A stretch of 64,000 nucleotides of DNA from Vombatus ursinus. Taxonomy: Eukaryota > Chordata > Mammalia > Diprotodontia > Vombatidae. The notes beneath the pieces are model-generated. The model was given only the letters and a program-made list of their open reading frames with translations. It was not told where the DNA came from and ran no database searches. The position numbers and the translations under genes are program-made. The stretch covers positions 2,877,807-2,941,806 of the forward strand of contig NW_020945064.1 of assembly GCF_900497805.2 (NCBI RefSeq). The letters run 5' to 3'. This document shows, in pieces, positions 43,699 to 54,759 of this stretch. Each line of letters opens with the position of its first letter. The stretch's first letter is position 1.

Positions 43699-45174
43699 GG
43701 GTTGGCCTCAAACCTATTATGCCATTTTTGTTTTCCTTTTACACAGGCATTATTTTTATGTTGGCAAAGACATCTGGTGAAATGTTAGTCTTTTTTGTTT
43801 CCCTTGTGTATGCATTAAGAGCTTAAAACCATGAGTCAGTGGAAATGAGCTGCCTCAGGCACTGAACTTACAGTAGCCCAGCAATATTAAATTCAGCAAT
43901 TAGAGTCTATTATTAGGACCTAGAGAAGGAGAAAAGTGATGACCAATGCTCTACAGTGACTGTCCAGAAAATAAGAGAGTCATTAAAGGCATTCGCTTTT
44001 ATAACTTATTTTTAAAAGAAAAAAAAAGAAAAGGGCAATTTTTTTCCCACATTCTAAAAGAATGTATTGAAGATAGAGCTGAGATCTTTTCCACTGAAGA
44101 TTTTTTTTTTAATTACATTTGCAGCCCTATGACAGACTTTTCTGCCCTCTGGTGGACAAAAGACAGACCTAACCGGAGATCATAAAGATGATGGTTCAAA
44201 TACAAGAATGATTTTTCCCATTATTTATGTATGATTTACTATTTTATCTAGAGCCACTCTGCTGATCAAAGACCTTTTTCTAACTATTGAAAAAAACTGA
44301 CACTAAAAGAAAGTTAAGTCCCACAAGAAAAAGGAAGTTTGGAGGGGATGGGGGGGGTGTTATAAAAAAAATAAAAAAAGACATTATACAGCATGAGACA
44401 ACCTAATTTTGGACAAGAGGTTAAGTTTAAGAAAAACTGCAATGACCAGTTTGAATGCCTCCAATGGCTAAATAAATATACTTTGAATAAGCAGAAAAAG
44501 GAGAAAGAAAGAGGAATTTTCAAAGCAGCTTTTAAAAATACCTGGTAGTGTTTCAGTCTCTCCCCTCAGAGAATGGGGCTGTTGTCTCTCTCTGTGGGGG
44601 CCGCTATTGTAACAATACAGCATTGTACTGCTCAGCAGGAAGCCCAGCCTCAGGAGGAGAACCAGGACAGAGAACATTCATGTCCCATTAGAAGCCCCTG
44701 GAAGTCAGAGCATTTCAAAGTTATTTTTAAAATCTGCAGAAGTTGGTTTAACTTGACCCAAACTTCTTTTCCATTAAGAAAGAGAAGGACAAGGGCCGGG
44801 GAAGGAGGAGCTTTGTGAGTTCTGTCTCTTCTTCCACATCCCAGGGCTGGCTACCAGAGTGACCTGAGTGGACCCAGGCCTTTAACCTGAGCCCAGCTCC
44901 CCTTCTTCTATGGGACTCATAAAGGAGGATGCTATGAAGATTATATTTAATTGAATACATCATATGCTCTGAGACTCTCAGATCAATGATGCTTTAAGAA
45001 AATCAAAGTTTTGGCTTTGTTGATGGTAATTTAAAAGAAAAATTGTCAGGGGAGGAAAATCTCCTAAAATTATGAGGCTAGATCTGAAAAATTCTAAAAG
45101 ATGGCATGATCTGTTGGAGATTTTTTTAAACTATTTGTCCTAAAAGAGGCAGAAGAAATTGGACTACTAGATCA
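43699..45174. other. Repeat-poor block with one weak exon candidate
   Basis: No transposon recognised over almost 1.5 kb. 44570-44814 is bounded by a pyrimidine-rich ..ctcag and by gtgagt and is open in one frame starting MGLLSLSVGAAIV. There is no homology I recognise, so it is listed only as a candidate. Confidence 0.3.
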
Positions 45175-45655
45175 TTCAAAAACAAACATTTAATAAGAGT
45201 CTACTGCATACGAGGCATTGTGCTAGGTGCTGGGGATACAAGGACAAAAATGAAACTGCCTCTGCCTTCAAGGAGCTTACATTCTACTTGGAGGATCTGC
45301 CATACATACATATAAATACAAAGTATATACAAAGTAGCTTCAAGAGGGCAAAAACACTAACAACTCTAAGAAATCAGGAAAGGCCTCATACAGGAGGTAG
45401 CTACTTGAGCATAACTCTGAAGAAAAGTGGGGATTCTACCACACAGGGCACTCTAAAGGTGGGGGTCTATGTCTTGGTACAAGACATAGATGGAATATTG
45501 AGTAAAGGAAACAACACAAGAAAGCCAGGTTGACTGGAACAGACAATACACAATAGGAAATAGTATAAAATAAGACTGGAAAAGTAGATTGGAACCAGAC
45601 TATGGAGGGCCTGAAATTTTAGGTTAAGAATTATCATATTTTATTTGGAGTTTTC
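45175..45655 (-). mobile_element. L2 LINE 3' region, antisense, about 480 bp
   Basis: 'aacaaacatttaataagag', 'ggcattgtgctaggtgctg', 'ccttcaaggagcttacattc', 'aggaaaggcctcatacagg', 'aagactggaaaagtagattgg', 'tatggagggcctgaaattt'. Confidence 0.85.
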
Positions 45656-45689
45656 ATATTTAATAGGTTTTCTATTGCCTAACACTAAC

Positions 45690-46232
45690 ACTGAGAGGTA
45701 AGCCAAGCTGGCTTTTCTCCAACCCAACATCACGGGCTACCACTTTCCCATGGCAGTAACAGTAGGAGGGCCCTACTAAGGGAGCTTGCAACTTGGCCCC
45801 TGGCTGCCTTTGCCTGGTTCTTGGCTTCCTTCCCACAGCAGGTGACTGAACAGCATCCTCCAGGTGGATGTGCCAGAGCTTGGAGGCAACATGGTGAGTT
45901 TGAAGGACCCAGAAATCTTGACTCCAATGAAGCAAAGGAAGCATCTGACCACTGACCAGAGAACTGGCCTGTTTTCACCAACACAGACAGGAGGAGAGTT
46001 GTTTGGACAGTGTAAAGACAAAGTGAGTGTAAAATGACTAGTCAGCAATGCCACATGTCCTGATGAGGTTTAAGGATCAGTCCTCCCGAGAGAGCCTAAC
46101 AGAAATTAAGTTACTGAAGTTGTTACTAAATCCTGTTTTAAGTCATTGTATCAATACACACTTGTAAGAGTTTTATATTTTCATATATCTTTTGAGTATT
46201 AGAATTTCTTTTCTGTGTAGGAAATAAATACC
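45690..46232 (+). repeat. Unclassified dispersed repeat, copy C (shorter)
   Basis: 'aagccaagctggctttt', 'gtggatgtgccagagcttg', 'atggtgagtttgaaggac', 'ctgatgaggtttaaggatc', 'attaagttactgaagttg', 'ggaaataaatacctatgtg'. It is cut at its right side by a SINE, so the last part seen in A and B is missing. Confidence 0.6.
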
Positions 46233-46235
46233 TAT

Positions 46236-46486
46236 GTGAACTTGGTAGCACAGTAGATAGAGCTCTGGGTCTGAAGTTAGGATGACTTGTGTTCAAATCC
46301 AACTATAGACACTTACTAGTTGTACGACTTAAGGCAAGTCACTTAATCTCTGACAGCCTCAATTTACTATTACTCTATAAATTGGGGTAATAATAGCACC
46401 TATCTCACGGGATAATTGTGAGGATCAAACAAGATAATATTTGTAAAGTGCTTAGCACACAGTGAGCATTTCATAAATGCTTATTT
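46236..46486 (+). mobile_element. MIR/THER1-type SINE, sense, full length
   Basis: 'ggtagcacagtagatagagc', 'gtgttcaaatccaactatag', 'acttactagttgtacgac', 'taataatagcacctatctc', 'gatcaaacaagataatattt', 'cttagcacacagtgagc'. 46487-46815 is unassigned. Confidence 0.85.
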
Positions 46487-46815
46487 TTTTCTCTCCCATC
46501 TCTCCCATACCATATATATCCCATATATATTCAATGTATATTGAGTACCTTTTGACTCCCCATTTTGGGGAGACCAAAATGTAAGCAAACAACCAAATTT
46601 TTAAGTCATTTTTCTTGGTGGAGGGAAATGAGAGGAGGTTACCAGGGTGGGGAACATAATGAGCCAACGAGGATGAAAAAAAAAAAAAAGAAATCTGACC
46701 CTTCTCTTTAGCAGCCATTCTCCCTTAAGACTAAACCTGGTCCACTTTATATACCTGGGACCAGAGCACATGAACCCCTTAGGGAAAGAGAATGGGCATA
46801 GCAGAAGTTCTTGTG

Positions 46816-46940
46816 TTATATGCCAATGAAGAAACTGAAGCTCAGAAAAGTTTAACTTGTCCAAGGTCACACAGTTAATGTCTGAGGTGGGATTCAAACC
46901 CAGGTCTTTATGACTTCAAATTCAACACACTATGCCATAT
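46816..46940 (-). mobile_element. MIR-type SINE fragment, antisense
   Basis: 'gaagaaactgaagctcag', 'ccaaggtcacacagttaatg', 'gattcaaacccaggtcttta', 'cacactatgccatatg'. Confidence 0.8.
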
Positions 46941-46941
46941 G

Positions 46942-47275
46942 TGCCTTACTCAGAGTTATCCTTGTCTCTCCTCTGACCCTCCCCTCAGTTGTTGGTATCT
47001 TCAACCTCAAATTACCTTGAGGGAAGGAGTTATTTTGTTTTGTCTTTTTATCCTAGCACCTAAAATAATCCCTGCACTTAGAAGGCACTTAGTTAATCGA
47101 AATAGCAAATTGTCAAGATATGTGCTAAATGTAGTTTAGACTAGAATCTTGACAGTTTTCTCAAAAAAAAAATCTCACTCCTTCTTCCTCCTTTGCAGTA
47201 GAGGCATCCCCAGCCCTTAGCACAGCGCACGTGGAGCAGGTGCTTAATAAACACTTGCTAACTTAACTTCATGGT
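46942..47275 (+). mobile_element. Two L2 LINE 3' termini, sense
   Basis: 46942-47110 ('ccttgagggaaggagttatt', 'agaaggcacttagttaatc') and 47185-47275 ('agcccttagcacagcgcac', 'gtgcttaataaacacttgc'), both short. Confidence 0.65.
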
Positions 47276-47329
47276 CATCTCCTTAATGGCCCACATTCAT
47301 CATGAGTACTGCAAGAAGAGAAGTTCAGA

Positions 47330-47490
47330 GGGGGCAGCTAGGTGGTGCAGTGGATAGAGCACCGGCCCTGGATTCAGGAGGACCTGAGTTCAAACCCTAC
47401 CTCAGACACATAACACTTACTAGCTGTGTGATCCTGGGCAAGTCACTTAACCCCATTGCCTAGCCAAAAAAAAAAGAAGAAAAAAAAAGA
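47330..47490 (+). mobile_element. Marsupial CORE-SINE, short form
   Basis: Well preserved from ggggcagctaggtggtgcag to an A-rich tail with gaag units. The target-site duplication is unclear (gttcag on both sides only). Confidence 0.93.
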
Positions 47491-48644
47491 AGCAATGTTC
47501 AGGTATCCCTCGAAATGATGTCTCTTGCTGTATTTGGGTGCATAAGGAACTCAATTCACTGGTTTCTCTGCAGAGAACCTGTGAGGCATCCCTCTTTTTA
47601 GCTAAAACTCTTCTATATCCTATTCTATGTCATATAAAATGAGAATATCCATTTACATATGCTTCAGCTCCTCCAATAATATAGTTGGCAACCATAGATC
47701 TCATATTAATGAAAGCAACAGTTAAATTAAGTTTTGTAGATGGTCTAAAATACATGTGATTCCCCCACTAATCTACTTTTGTGTTGCTCCCACAATACCA
47801 TTTCGGAAGCAAAAAGACAGAAGGCCATTTTGTATTTTAATTTGTTTCATGAGTCACCATGGTAAAATAATTCATCACCTAGAAGTCAACTGGCTGGTGG
47901 GGAGGCTTTCCAAATATTTAGGTGGGCTGGTCATCAGAAAATAGTCACAATCGGGTCTAGCTTGGTAGAACATACTATAGACTGAATTTTCCTGGCATAA
48001 TCATCAAAAATCTAACATTAGCTGCACACCAGAGTAAGACATCAGAGCAGGATTTTGATGGAGGGAACATCTTTAACAGTTACTGTTACAAAACTTGCAA
48101 GAAGACAAACATTCCAATGGACGGCTTGATACTTTGTTCCACCAAGCAGAGGCAGCTATTTCGCTGCAAAAATGGGCAGACAGTAGCACCGAGATAAATA
48201 CACACATGCAGGATGCCTACAGGCTACAGTTTTTCATTTGGGTCCCCAATCCCCTTGGCTGATCTTCCAACTAAACTGCCAAAATAAACGGACTTAACCT
48301 TCCATCAGTGTTCAAAATTGAGTCAGTGAACTGAATCTGTGCATTTAATGTTAGTAAAAGCATAATGTGTTGGCCTAAAAAAAAACTAACCTCTTTATAT
48401 GTTTGTATCTATGGCACATATGTATAATATTTACTTAAACAATTATTTTAGAAGATTAGAAATGGAATTTACTGGGTTAGAGCTCTGTCTTTCACAGCCA
48501 TCTGGTGTTCTTCCTTCTATTTAGAACTGTGTGGCGGGAGGGGAAAAGCGCCAAGTTGTTATAGATTAGCCTGTGTTCACGCTGATAATCTACTAAGGGG
48601 AAAGTAAAATACAACTTAATCCAATTCAAATATTTGTTGATCTA
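47491..48644. other. Repeat-poor block; possible conserved non-coding element
   Basis: No repeat recognised for about 1.15 kb. 47640-47960 has balanced composition and AT-rich factor-site-like words (catattaatgaaagc, gtaaaataattcatc). No coding frame beyond 62 codons. Confidence 0.35.
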
Positions 48645-48925
48645 GCAAAGGAGACTGAGAAGAAACAGTCAGGCAGGTAGGAGGAGATCCAAGAGAGTTC
48701 ATTCATCTTTGTGGAAGGACTGGATTTGGAAGCAGGAGGCCACAGGTTTGAATCCTACCTCCAGTTCCAAAGTTCTCTGAGTTATGCCTTCCTTGCCTGT
48801 AAGATGGGGGTGCCTACTTCACAGGCTTGTTCTGAGAATCCAATGAAATAACATATTTAAAATGCTTTGTCCATTTTAAATCACTATATGTATGTGAGAG
48901 GCATTATTATTTGCCACTTTTATTA
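48645..48925 (+). mobile_element. L2 scrap (antisense) then a MIR, sense
   Basis: 48645-48698 (agcaaaggagactgagaag, caggtaggaggagatcc) matches the antisense of L2 ORF2. 48700-48925 is a diverged MIR (aggtttgaatcctacctcc, gtaagatgggggtgcc, ccaatgaaataacatat). Confidence 0.65.
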
Positions 48926-49183
48926 TTGTTGTTCAGTCATTTTTTCAGTTGTGTCCAACTCTCTGTGACTCCCCATTTGGGGTTTCTTAACAATGATACT
49001 GGAGTGATTTGCTATTTCCTCCTCCAGCTCATTTGACAGATGAGGAAACTGAGGAAACTGAGGCAAACAGGGTTAAGTGACTTGCCTGCAGTCACACAGC
49101 TATTAAGTGTCTGAGGCTGGATTTCAACTCATATCTTCCTGATTCCAGGCCAAGAACTCTATCCACTAAGCCACCTTGCCCCC
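48924..49183 (-). mobile_element. Marsupial CORE-SINE, long form, antisense
   Basis: 'ttgttgttcagtcatttttt', 'cccatttggggtttcttaac', 'ctcatttgacagatgagg', with 'gaggaaact' duplicated, 'ctgcagtcacacagctatta', 'atccactaagccaccttg'. Confidence 0.92.
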
Positions 49184-49431
49184 TTGCCATCCTTTTCATC
49201 GTTGTAATAGTCTATTACATTCATAGGTCATGCTTCATCCAGTCTTTCCCCAATTGATGGGCTCATATTTTTGTTCCAAGTTTTGTGGTATTACAAATGA
49301 AACTATTATGAATATTTTTGTACATCTGTGTTCTTTCTTGTCATTAAACTCATTGGGGCATCAATCCAAAAGAGGGAGTTCTCAATCAAAGGATATAGAT
49401 ATTTTAATAACTTCTCTATGACCTTCATATT

Positions 49432-49800
49432 GTTCCTTACACATGAGTCTCTATCTCCCAACACATGCCTTTTCACTGGCTATTCCTCAAACCTAGAATG
49501 CTCCTCTTCCTCATCTCTCCAGTCTGGCTTCCCTGGCTTCCTTCAGGATCCAACTTAAATCTTACCTTGTGTAAGAAGCCTTTTCTAGTCCTGTTCCCCA
49601 CCCACCTTCCTTTGAGATGACCTTCCATTTACTCTGTATCTATGTTGCATGTACATAGTAGTTTGCATGTCATCTCCACCATTAGAATATGAGATCTTTG
49701 AGCAAAGGAGCATGTTTTTTTGTTTTTCTTTGTATCCTTATGCTTAGCACAGTGCCTGGCACATTGTAACTGTTTAAAAACATTTGTTGACTGACTCATC
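49432..49800 (+). mobile_element. L2 LINE 3' end, sense, within the L1 track
   Basis: 'cactggctattcctcaaacc', 'cttccttcaggatccaac', 'gtgtaagaagccttttctag', 'gcttagcacagtgcctggc', 'aaaaacatttgttgactgac'. If the L1 flanks are one element, L2 was active after that L1. Alternatively the flanks are two L1 pieces. Confidence 0.85.
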
Positions 49801-50111
49801 TCACGATATTTTCCAGAATCATTGAACTCAGCTACATCAGCAGTGATTTAATATGTCTGTCTTCCCATAACCATTCCAACATTAGAACTATCTCTATATA
49901 TGATCATTTTTGCCAATTTTAAAGGTGTGAAATGAAGCTTCAAATTTGTTTTAATTTGTATTTCTCTGATTATTAATGATTTTGAACATTTTTTCAGATA
50001 GCTATTGATAAGTTGTTTATATCTCTTGACCACTTATCCACTGAGGATTAAATGACTTACACCTTTCTGTAAATTCCTTGTAAATTTTGGACTTCATATT
50101 TTATCAGAGAT

Positions 50112-50487
50112 AAAGAAGGTAGGCGACCCAGAGGATAAAGCACTAGAGTTGAGAATCAGGAAGGCCTAAGTTCAAATCCAGCTTTAAACACTTACTAGAT
50201 GTGTGGCCTTGTGCAAGTCACTTAACCCTTTTCTTCCTCAGTTTCTTCATCTATTTTGGTTGTTATTCAGTTGTTTCTGTCATATCCACCTCTTTGTGAC
50301 CCCATTTGGGGTTTTGTTGGCAAAAATACCAGAGTGATTTGCCATTTCCTTCTCCACTCTTCATCTATAAAATGAGGATAATAATAGTACCTACCCCTTA
50401 GGGTTCTTGTAAGGATAAAAAGAGATAATAGTTGTAAAGTGCTTTGCAAATCTTAAAATACTATATAAATACTAGCTACTATTTTTA
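50112..50487 (+). mobile_element. MIR-type SINE, sense, split by a SINE fragment
   Basis: Head 'ggcgacccagaggataaagc', 'aagttcaaatccagctttaa', 'cctcagtttcttcatctat'. It resumes after 50358 with 'cttcatctataaaatgagg', 'gtacctaccccttaggg' and 'aaagtgctttgcaaatc'. Confidence 0.88.
50255..50358 (-). mobile_element. Marsupial CORE-SINE, long form 3' half, antisense
   Basis: A 5'-truncated copy (tttctgtcatatccacctc, ccccatttggggttttgttg, tttgccatttccttctcc) inside the MIR, with a perfect 10-bp duplication cttcatctat at 50245-50254 and 50359-50368. Confidence 0.92.
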
Positions 50488-51165
50488 ACTCAAAGATTTT
50501 TCCTCAATCTGGATCTTTTCTCATTCTAGCTGCATTAATTTTTATGTAAAAACTTTTCATATTTACATAATTGAAATTATTTTTTCTTTTATAGTCTTCT
50601 ATATCCTGTCTAGTTATAAATTCTTTAGTTGTCAAAGATATGACCCTCCACTTGCTCTCATTTTTTCATATTTAGATTGTTTATCCCTTTGGATTTGTTG
50701 TGGTATACATTGTATTATGCTCTTCTCAATATGTTTCCCAAGCTGTTTGCTGAGTTTTCCCAGAACTTCCTGGGAATAAAGAATCGCTTTCCCAGTAGTT
50801 AATGTTCTTGGCTTGATCAAACAATAGATTTCTACATGTATTTGCTTCTAAGTCTTGCTTGTCTAATCTATTCCAGTGCTCTATTTTCCTCTTCTTCATT
50901 CAATATCAAGTCACTCTGGAAAAAAAATGATCATTTTTTAAGAAAGGTAAGGAATCAGAGGAATAATTTGATATATGATTAGTTCAAGCCCTCTTCATTT
51001 CTACTTTTTAAAATTTTTTTCCCTTGACATTTCAGAACATTTATTCCTTCAAATAAATTTTGTCATTATTTTGTCTATTGTTATAAAGTATCTATTTGGT
51101 AATTTGATTGGTATAGCACTAGCTATATTAGTGATATCATCCTTTTTGCTACACTGAAACAGCCC

Positions 51166-51685
51166 AGACATAAGCATTAAATATCACTCCAATTATTTAT
51201 CAGCCTTCATTTTTGTAGGGGAAAATAATTGTAGCTTTATTTCTAAAAGTCCCACCTATGTCTTGGCAGGTTACTTGCCACATGTCAAGTATGTTTTGTT
51301 ATTCATTTAAATAAAGGAGAGAATCAATAGAATATTCTCAATGAGAAGTTGCAAAGCAGTATCTTCAGCTGGGGTTGGAGGTCACCTTGGTTGTCTCATG
51401 ATGGAAGAGGATATGTAACCTGAGAGGAAGTTTTAGGCTGGGATAAGAAGAATATTAACATTTAGCACTTCAAATCATTCCAGATAATTTGGAAAGAAGT
51501 ACAAGAAAGCTAGCCAGAATGAAGCAAATCATTTCCACAGTGCCTCAGGCCTCAAGTTGACTCAGGATATCTTTTGTCTCAAACTTGGGGGCTTAGCCTT
51601 GACTATGGGGCTCAGTGCAGTTGAACCTGGAAACAACGGTCATATAGTGGCTCCATTCTGGCCTGACAAATCTTTTGTGATGAGA
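51166..51685. other. Unassigned stretch
   Basis: Nothing recognised with confidence. May include more decayed LINE. Confidence 0.35.
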
Positions 51686-51927
51686 CTCAGGGAACAGCTG
51701 GGTGTTACAGTGGATAGACCACCGATCCTAGAGTCAGGAAAACATCTCTATGAGTTCAAAGCTGGCCCTGAGGGCTGTATGACCCTGGGCAAGTCACTTC
51801 ACCCTGTTTGCCTCAGTTTCCTCATCTGCCAAATGAACTAGGGAAGGAAATGGCAAACCACTCCAGTATCTTTGCCAAGAAAACTCCAAAAGGGGTCATG
51901 ACACAACTGAAATTACTGAACAACAAT
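51686..51927 (+). mobile_element. Marsupial CORE-SINE, long form
   Basis: 'aacagctgggtgttacagtg', 'tgagttcaaagctggcc' (core shortened), 'cctcagtttcctcatctgcc', 'caaaccactccagtatctt', 'ggggtcatgacacaactg'. Confidence 0.9.
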
Positions 51928-52145
51928 ATAGTGCTTACTATGTGCCAGGCACTCCACAATTATTATCTCATTTGATTCTCACAACAAACCTGAGAGGTAG
52001 GTTCTGTCCCCATTTTACAGATGAGGAAACTGAGGTTAAGTGGCTTGCCCAGGGTCACACAGTTAGTAAGAATCTAAGGCCAGATTTGAACTGAGGTCTT
52101 TCTGACTCCAGGCCCAGTGCTTTAGCCACTTAGCCACCTAGCTGT
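51928..52145 (-). mobile_element. MIR-type SINE, antisense
   Basis: 'agtgcttactatgtgccagg', 'ccattttacagatgaggaaa', 'ggcttgcccagggtcacaca', 'atttgaactgaggtctttct', 'gccacttagccacctagc'. It starts immediately at the end of the preceding SINE. Confidence 0.9.
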
Positions 52146-52199
52146 CTTGCTAAGTCCTTTAAGCTGTTGTTCTGAATGAAGTGGTAGATAATCAGACAG

Positions 52200-52345
52200 A
52201 GCAGGTTGGGCCTTCAACTATAAAATTGGGATAATAATAGTATCTGCCCACAGGGGTTCTTGAGAGGATCAAATGAGATAATATTTGTAAAATGCTTATC
52301 ACAGTGCCTGTAAGCATAGGAGCTTACTAAATGCTCCTTTCCTTT
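52200..52345 (+). mobile_element. MIR-type SINE 3' half, sense
   Basis: 'aactataaaattgggataat', 'gagaggatcaaatgagataa', 'cttatcacagtgcctgtaag', 'ctaaatgctcctttcc'. Confidence 0.8.
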
Positions 52346-52371
52346 CTTTCTTTGCTACTCGTTGGACCTAT

Positions 52372-52562
52372 TCAGTTTGATTACTCACAGGACGAAGTCA
52401 GACGACTTAGCCATGGGATGCTACCATTTATAGGCAAACTTCAGAAAACAAATCCCCTTAATAAAAAGGTTTGTTCTGTAAAACTTGAATTCAGTCAAAA
52501 GGCTGCATCTGAGCACCTAGAAGGCCACATGTGACCTTGAGACTGTAGGTTCCCCACCCCTG
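52372..52562. mobile_element. hAT-type DNA transposon fragment, second family
   Basis: The right part is diagnostic: 'ggtttgttctgtaaaacttg', 'cagtcaaaaggctgcatctg', 'gaaggccacatgtgacctt', and the terminus 'ggttccccacccctgg'. Left half is inverted-repeat-like (aacaaatccccttaataaaa against ggtttgttctg). OposCharlie/Charlie-like by memory. Non-coding. Confidence 0.7.
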
Positions 52563-52790
52563 GTATAGTGAATAGAAAACTGGCCACAAAGTCAAAAGAC
52601 CTAGCATTAAGTCCTTTATCTCACACATACTGCCTGTGTGACCTTGGACAAGTCACAAGTCCAAGTGGTCCCAGGCAATTTTCTAAGACTATAAATTCCA
52701 GACCGTGAATTGCACTGTTAAAGGGATTTTTCTCACTAAGTACTCACTACATCATTGAAATCACTGGCTCAAGTCCAAAATTAATTTTTT
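52563..52790 (+). mobile_element. MIR/THER-related SINE with a different tail, sense
   Basis: Head 'agtgaatagaaaactggcc', 'gcctgtgtgaccttggac', then the tail 'ccaggcaattttctaagac', 'cagaccgtgaattgcactg', 'tcattgaaatcactggctc'. Confidence 0.7.
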
Positions 52791-54671
52791 TTCACTACTT
52801 ATGTTGCTTCTAAGGATAATGTAGGTTCTTGTCTGTCTCTCCTGTTAGGATCTATTTCTCCCCTTTCCTTTTCTGAAGTCTTTATTATGACACCTGAATT
52901 TCTTAGATACAGCTTTGATGTATATGTCATTAAGTTTCTGGTATATTTCTTAAATGCAGTAAATCACTACACACTCTTTTCTAATCCACTCTGCAACCTT
53001 CTTCTCTTTTACGGATGAAATTGCCCAATAACATTCAAGTTAAAATGATTCAGTTTGTTTTATCCTCACATCAGATCTTCTTATAGTACATTTTAAAAGA
53101 CAAAAAAAAAAGCAGCATAAGTACCTACAATTTATTTTGCTTAAAACATTCTGATCCCAGAGTCTTCACTTATATATAGACACCCTATCCCTTCTACTTC
53201 CTTAACCAGACCAGATCCTGATGTTTTCTTTAAAAGAAAAGATCCCTGGTATCTGCAGCTTTTTTTTTTTTGCTTGAAGCTGTTGGATTCTAGTTTTCAT
53301 CTCTAACTATAGACCTCTCCCACAACTACCAAACCAGATGTCTTGGTTCTCTTTTTACTGATACATTTGTTTTTATGCTTCTCTTGTCCACACCAGATGT
53401 AAGTGTGGATTATGAAACCCTCTCTTTTTATCTCTTCCCCAACTCTTTCTCTTAATAACTTTTACCTGAGGCACCCTAACTTAAAGAAATAGCAATCTCT
53501 TACTTATTTGTTCTTCCCTCTCCTCCCTTCCTCTCTTTAAGATACTTCTGTCTGATCAACTTTCATGAATGAGGGAGTTGTCTCTGCTCACAATTATGCT
53601 CAGTTATCTGCTCCCTGAAGCATGTAATCTGCTTTTTCACCCGATGTTGATTGATTGACTTTATTTATTGACTTTATTTAGTTTCTTTTGTTTGCTGCAT
53701 TTGCATTTTAAAGGCTGTACTCATCTCTAGTATCCTGTGAAGAAATAACTGAAGATTCCTGTTGAAAATCCATCTTTTTCATGTTTGAAGTTTGTTCAGC
53801 TTTTCAGAAGATATTATTCTGGGGTGCAAGCATTTTCTCTTTTTTTTTTGTTAGTGTATTATTCTTTCTTATCATCAATGAGAAGTCCTACAGAGTGCAA
53901 ACTGAGTTCTACAGAGAGCAAACTGATATTTCTTGACATGTAAATTGCCTCCTCCTAGATGCTTGTGAAACTATTTGGTACTGAACTTTGGAGCTTGGCA
54001 ACTACATATCAGGGGAAAGTAAACATGGAGTTCCTCTCTACTGGGTGCCTAGATTTTATTAATGTGCCTTTCTCCCTGTTCTTCCAATATTTCTAACATG
54101 CTTTCCTAAAGTATGGAGTTTATCCAACTTAATTTATCACACTTTTATGAAAGATCAATGAGTCACAGACTGCCTCAGTGAACTCTGTCTTCACAATGAG
54201 TTACTTTGGTTTATAGACACCTCAGTTATACTTTCAGTCTGTTTATTTTTCCTCTTATATTTGTTACATTTATGTGTGTTTAAGCTCATCTATGTAATCT
54301 GCTTCTTCATAATGTCCTCTATCATATTAAAGTTTCCTATTATGTGTTCTAAAACACTTATTCTTTTGTCTTTCCAAACTCTTCTTTAAGAAATCTAAAT
54401 TCTCTTCTTTTATTTCTCTAATTCTCTTAAGTTTCCCAACTACTCTGTAAATTCTTGTATTTCATTTTCATTTCTGGGGATCCAGCTATTAGTATTGTGA
54501 TATTAATCATTTCTTCTTATGGGTGCATATTTTACCCCATAAATTTAATTTAATATATACCTCTTTTTAATAATATTTAATAATACCTCTTTTATGAGAT
54601 TATTTCTCTAGTCTGTTAATTTTTCTGCAAGGTTTTCCTTTTGAGGACATTGAATTCCTTTTTGGTATTGA
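52791..54671 (-). mobile_element. Probable L1-derived sequence (5'/ORF1 side), antisense, low certainty
   Basis: T-rich plus strand. The reverse complement of about 54360-54480 reads as charged, coiled-coil-like text (NEIQEFTE, LGNLRELE) of L1 ORF1 type. No cleaner motif found. 53888-53929 is a 21-bp tandem duplication. Could instead be unrelated unique sequence. Confidence 0.35.
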
Positions 54672-54730
54672 AAAAGCATGATAGAGTTGTGGATAGAATG
54701 CTGGATGTGGAGTCAAAAAGACCTGAGTTC
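54672..54730 (+). mobile_element. SINE head scrap
   Basis: 'tgatagagttgtggatagaa' and 'tcaaaaagacctgagttcc' only. Confidence 0.55.
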
Positions 54731-54759
54731 CAGTTTCATTCGGTAGATTTCTTCTTGTT

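Larger units (their letters stand above)
49184..51165 (-). mobile_element. L1 LINE 3' part, antisense, composite
   Basis: Reads like the antisense L1 ORF2/3' region: 'caattgatgggctcatattt', 'actattatgaatatttttg', 'tcaatcaaaggatatagat', then after an L2 'tttgtatttctctgattatt', 'gaacattttttcagatagc', 'tctcttgaccacttatcc', and after a MIR 'gtctaatctattccagtgc'. Three inserts (L2, MIR, SINE fragment) separate the pieces. The 5' limit is uncertain. Confidence 0.7.

Noticed and set aside
43466-43826. Cys-Val and Arg-Glu rich frames
   Set aside because: Translation of the compound GT/GA/CAGA microsatellite.
44573-44818. Full gene call for the MGLLSLSV frame
   Set aside because: No homologue known to me and no other exons in context. 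Kept only as a weak exon candidate.
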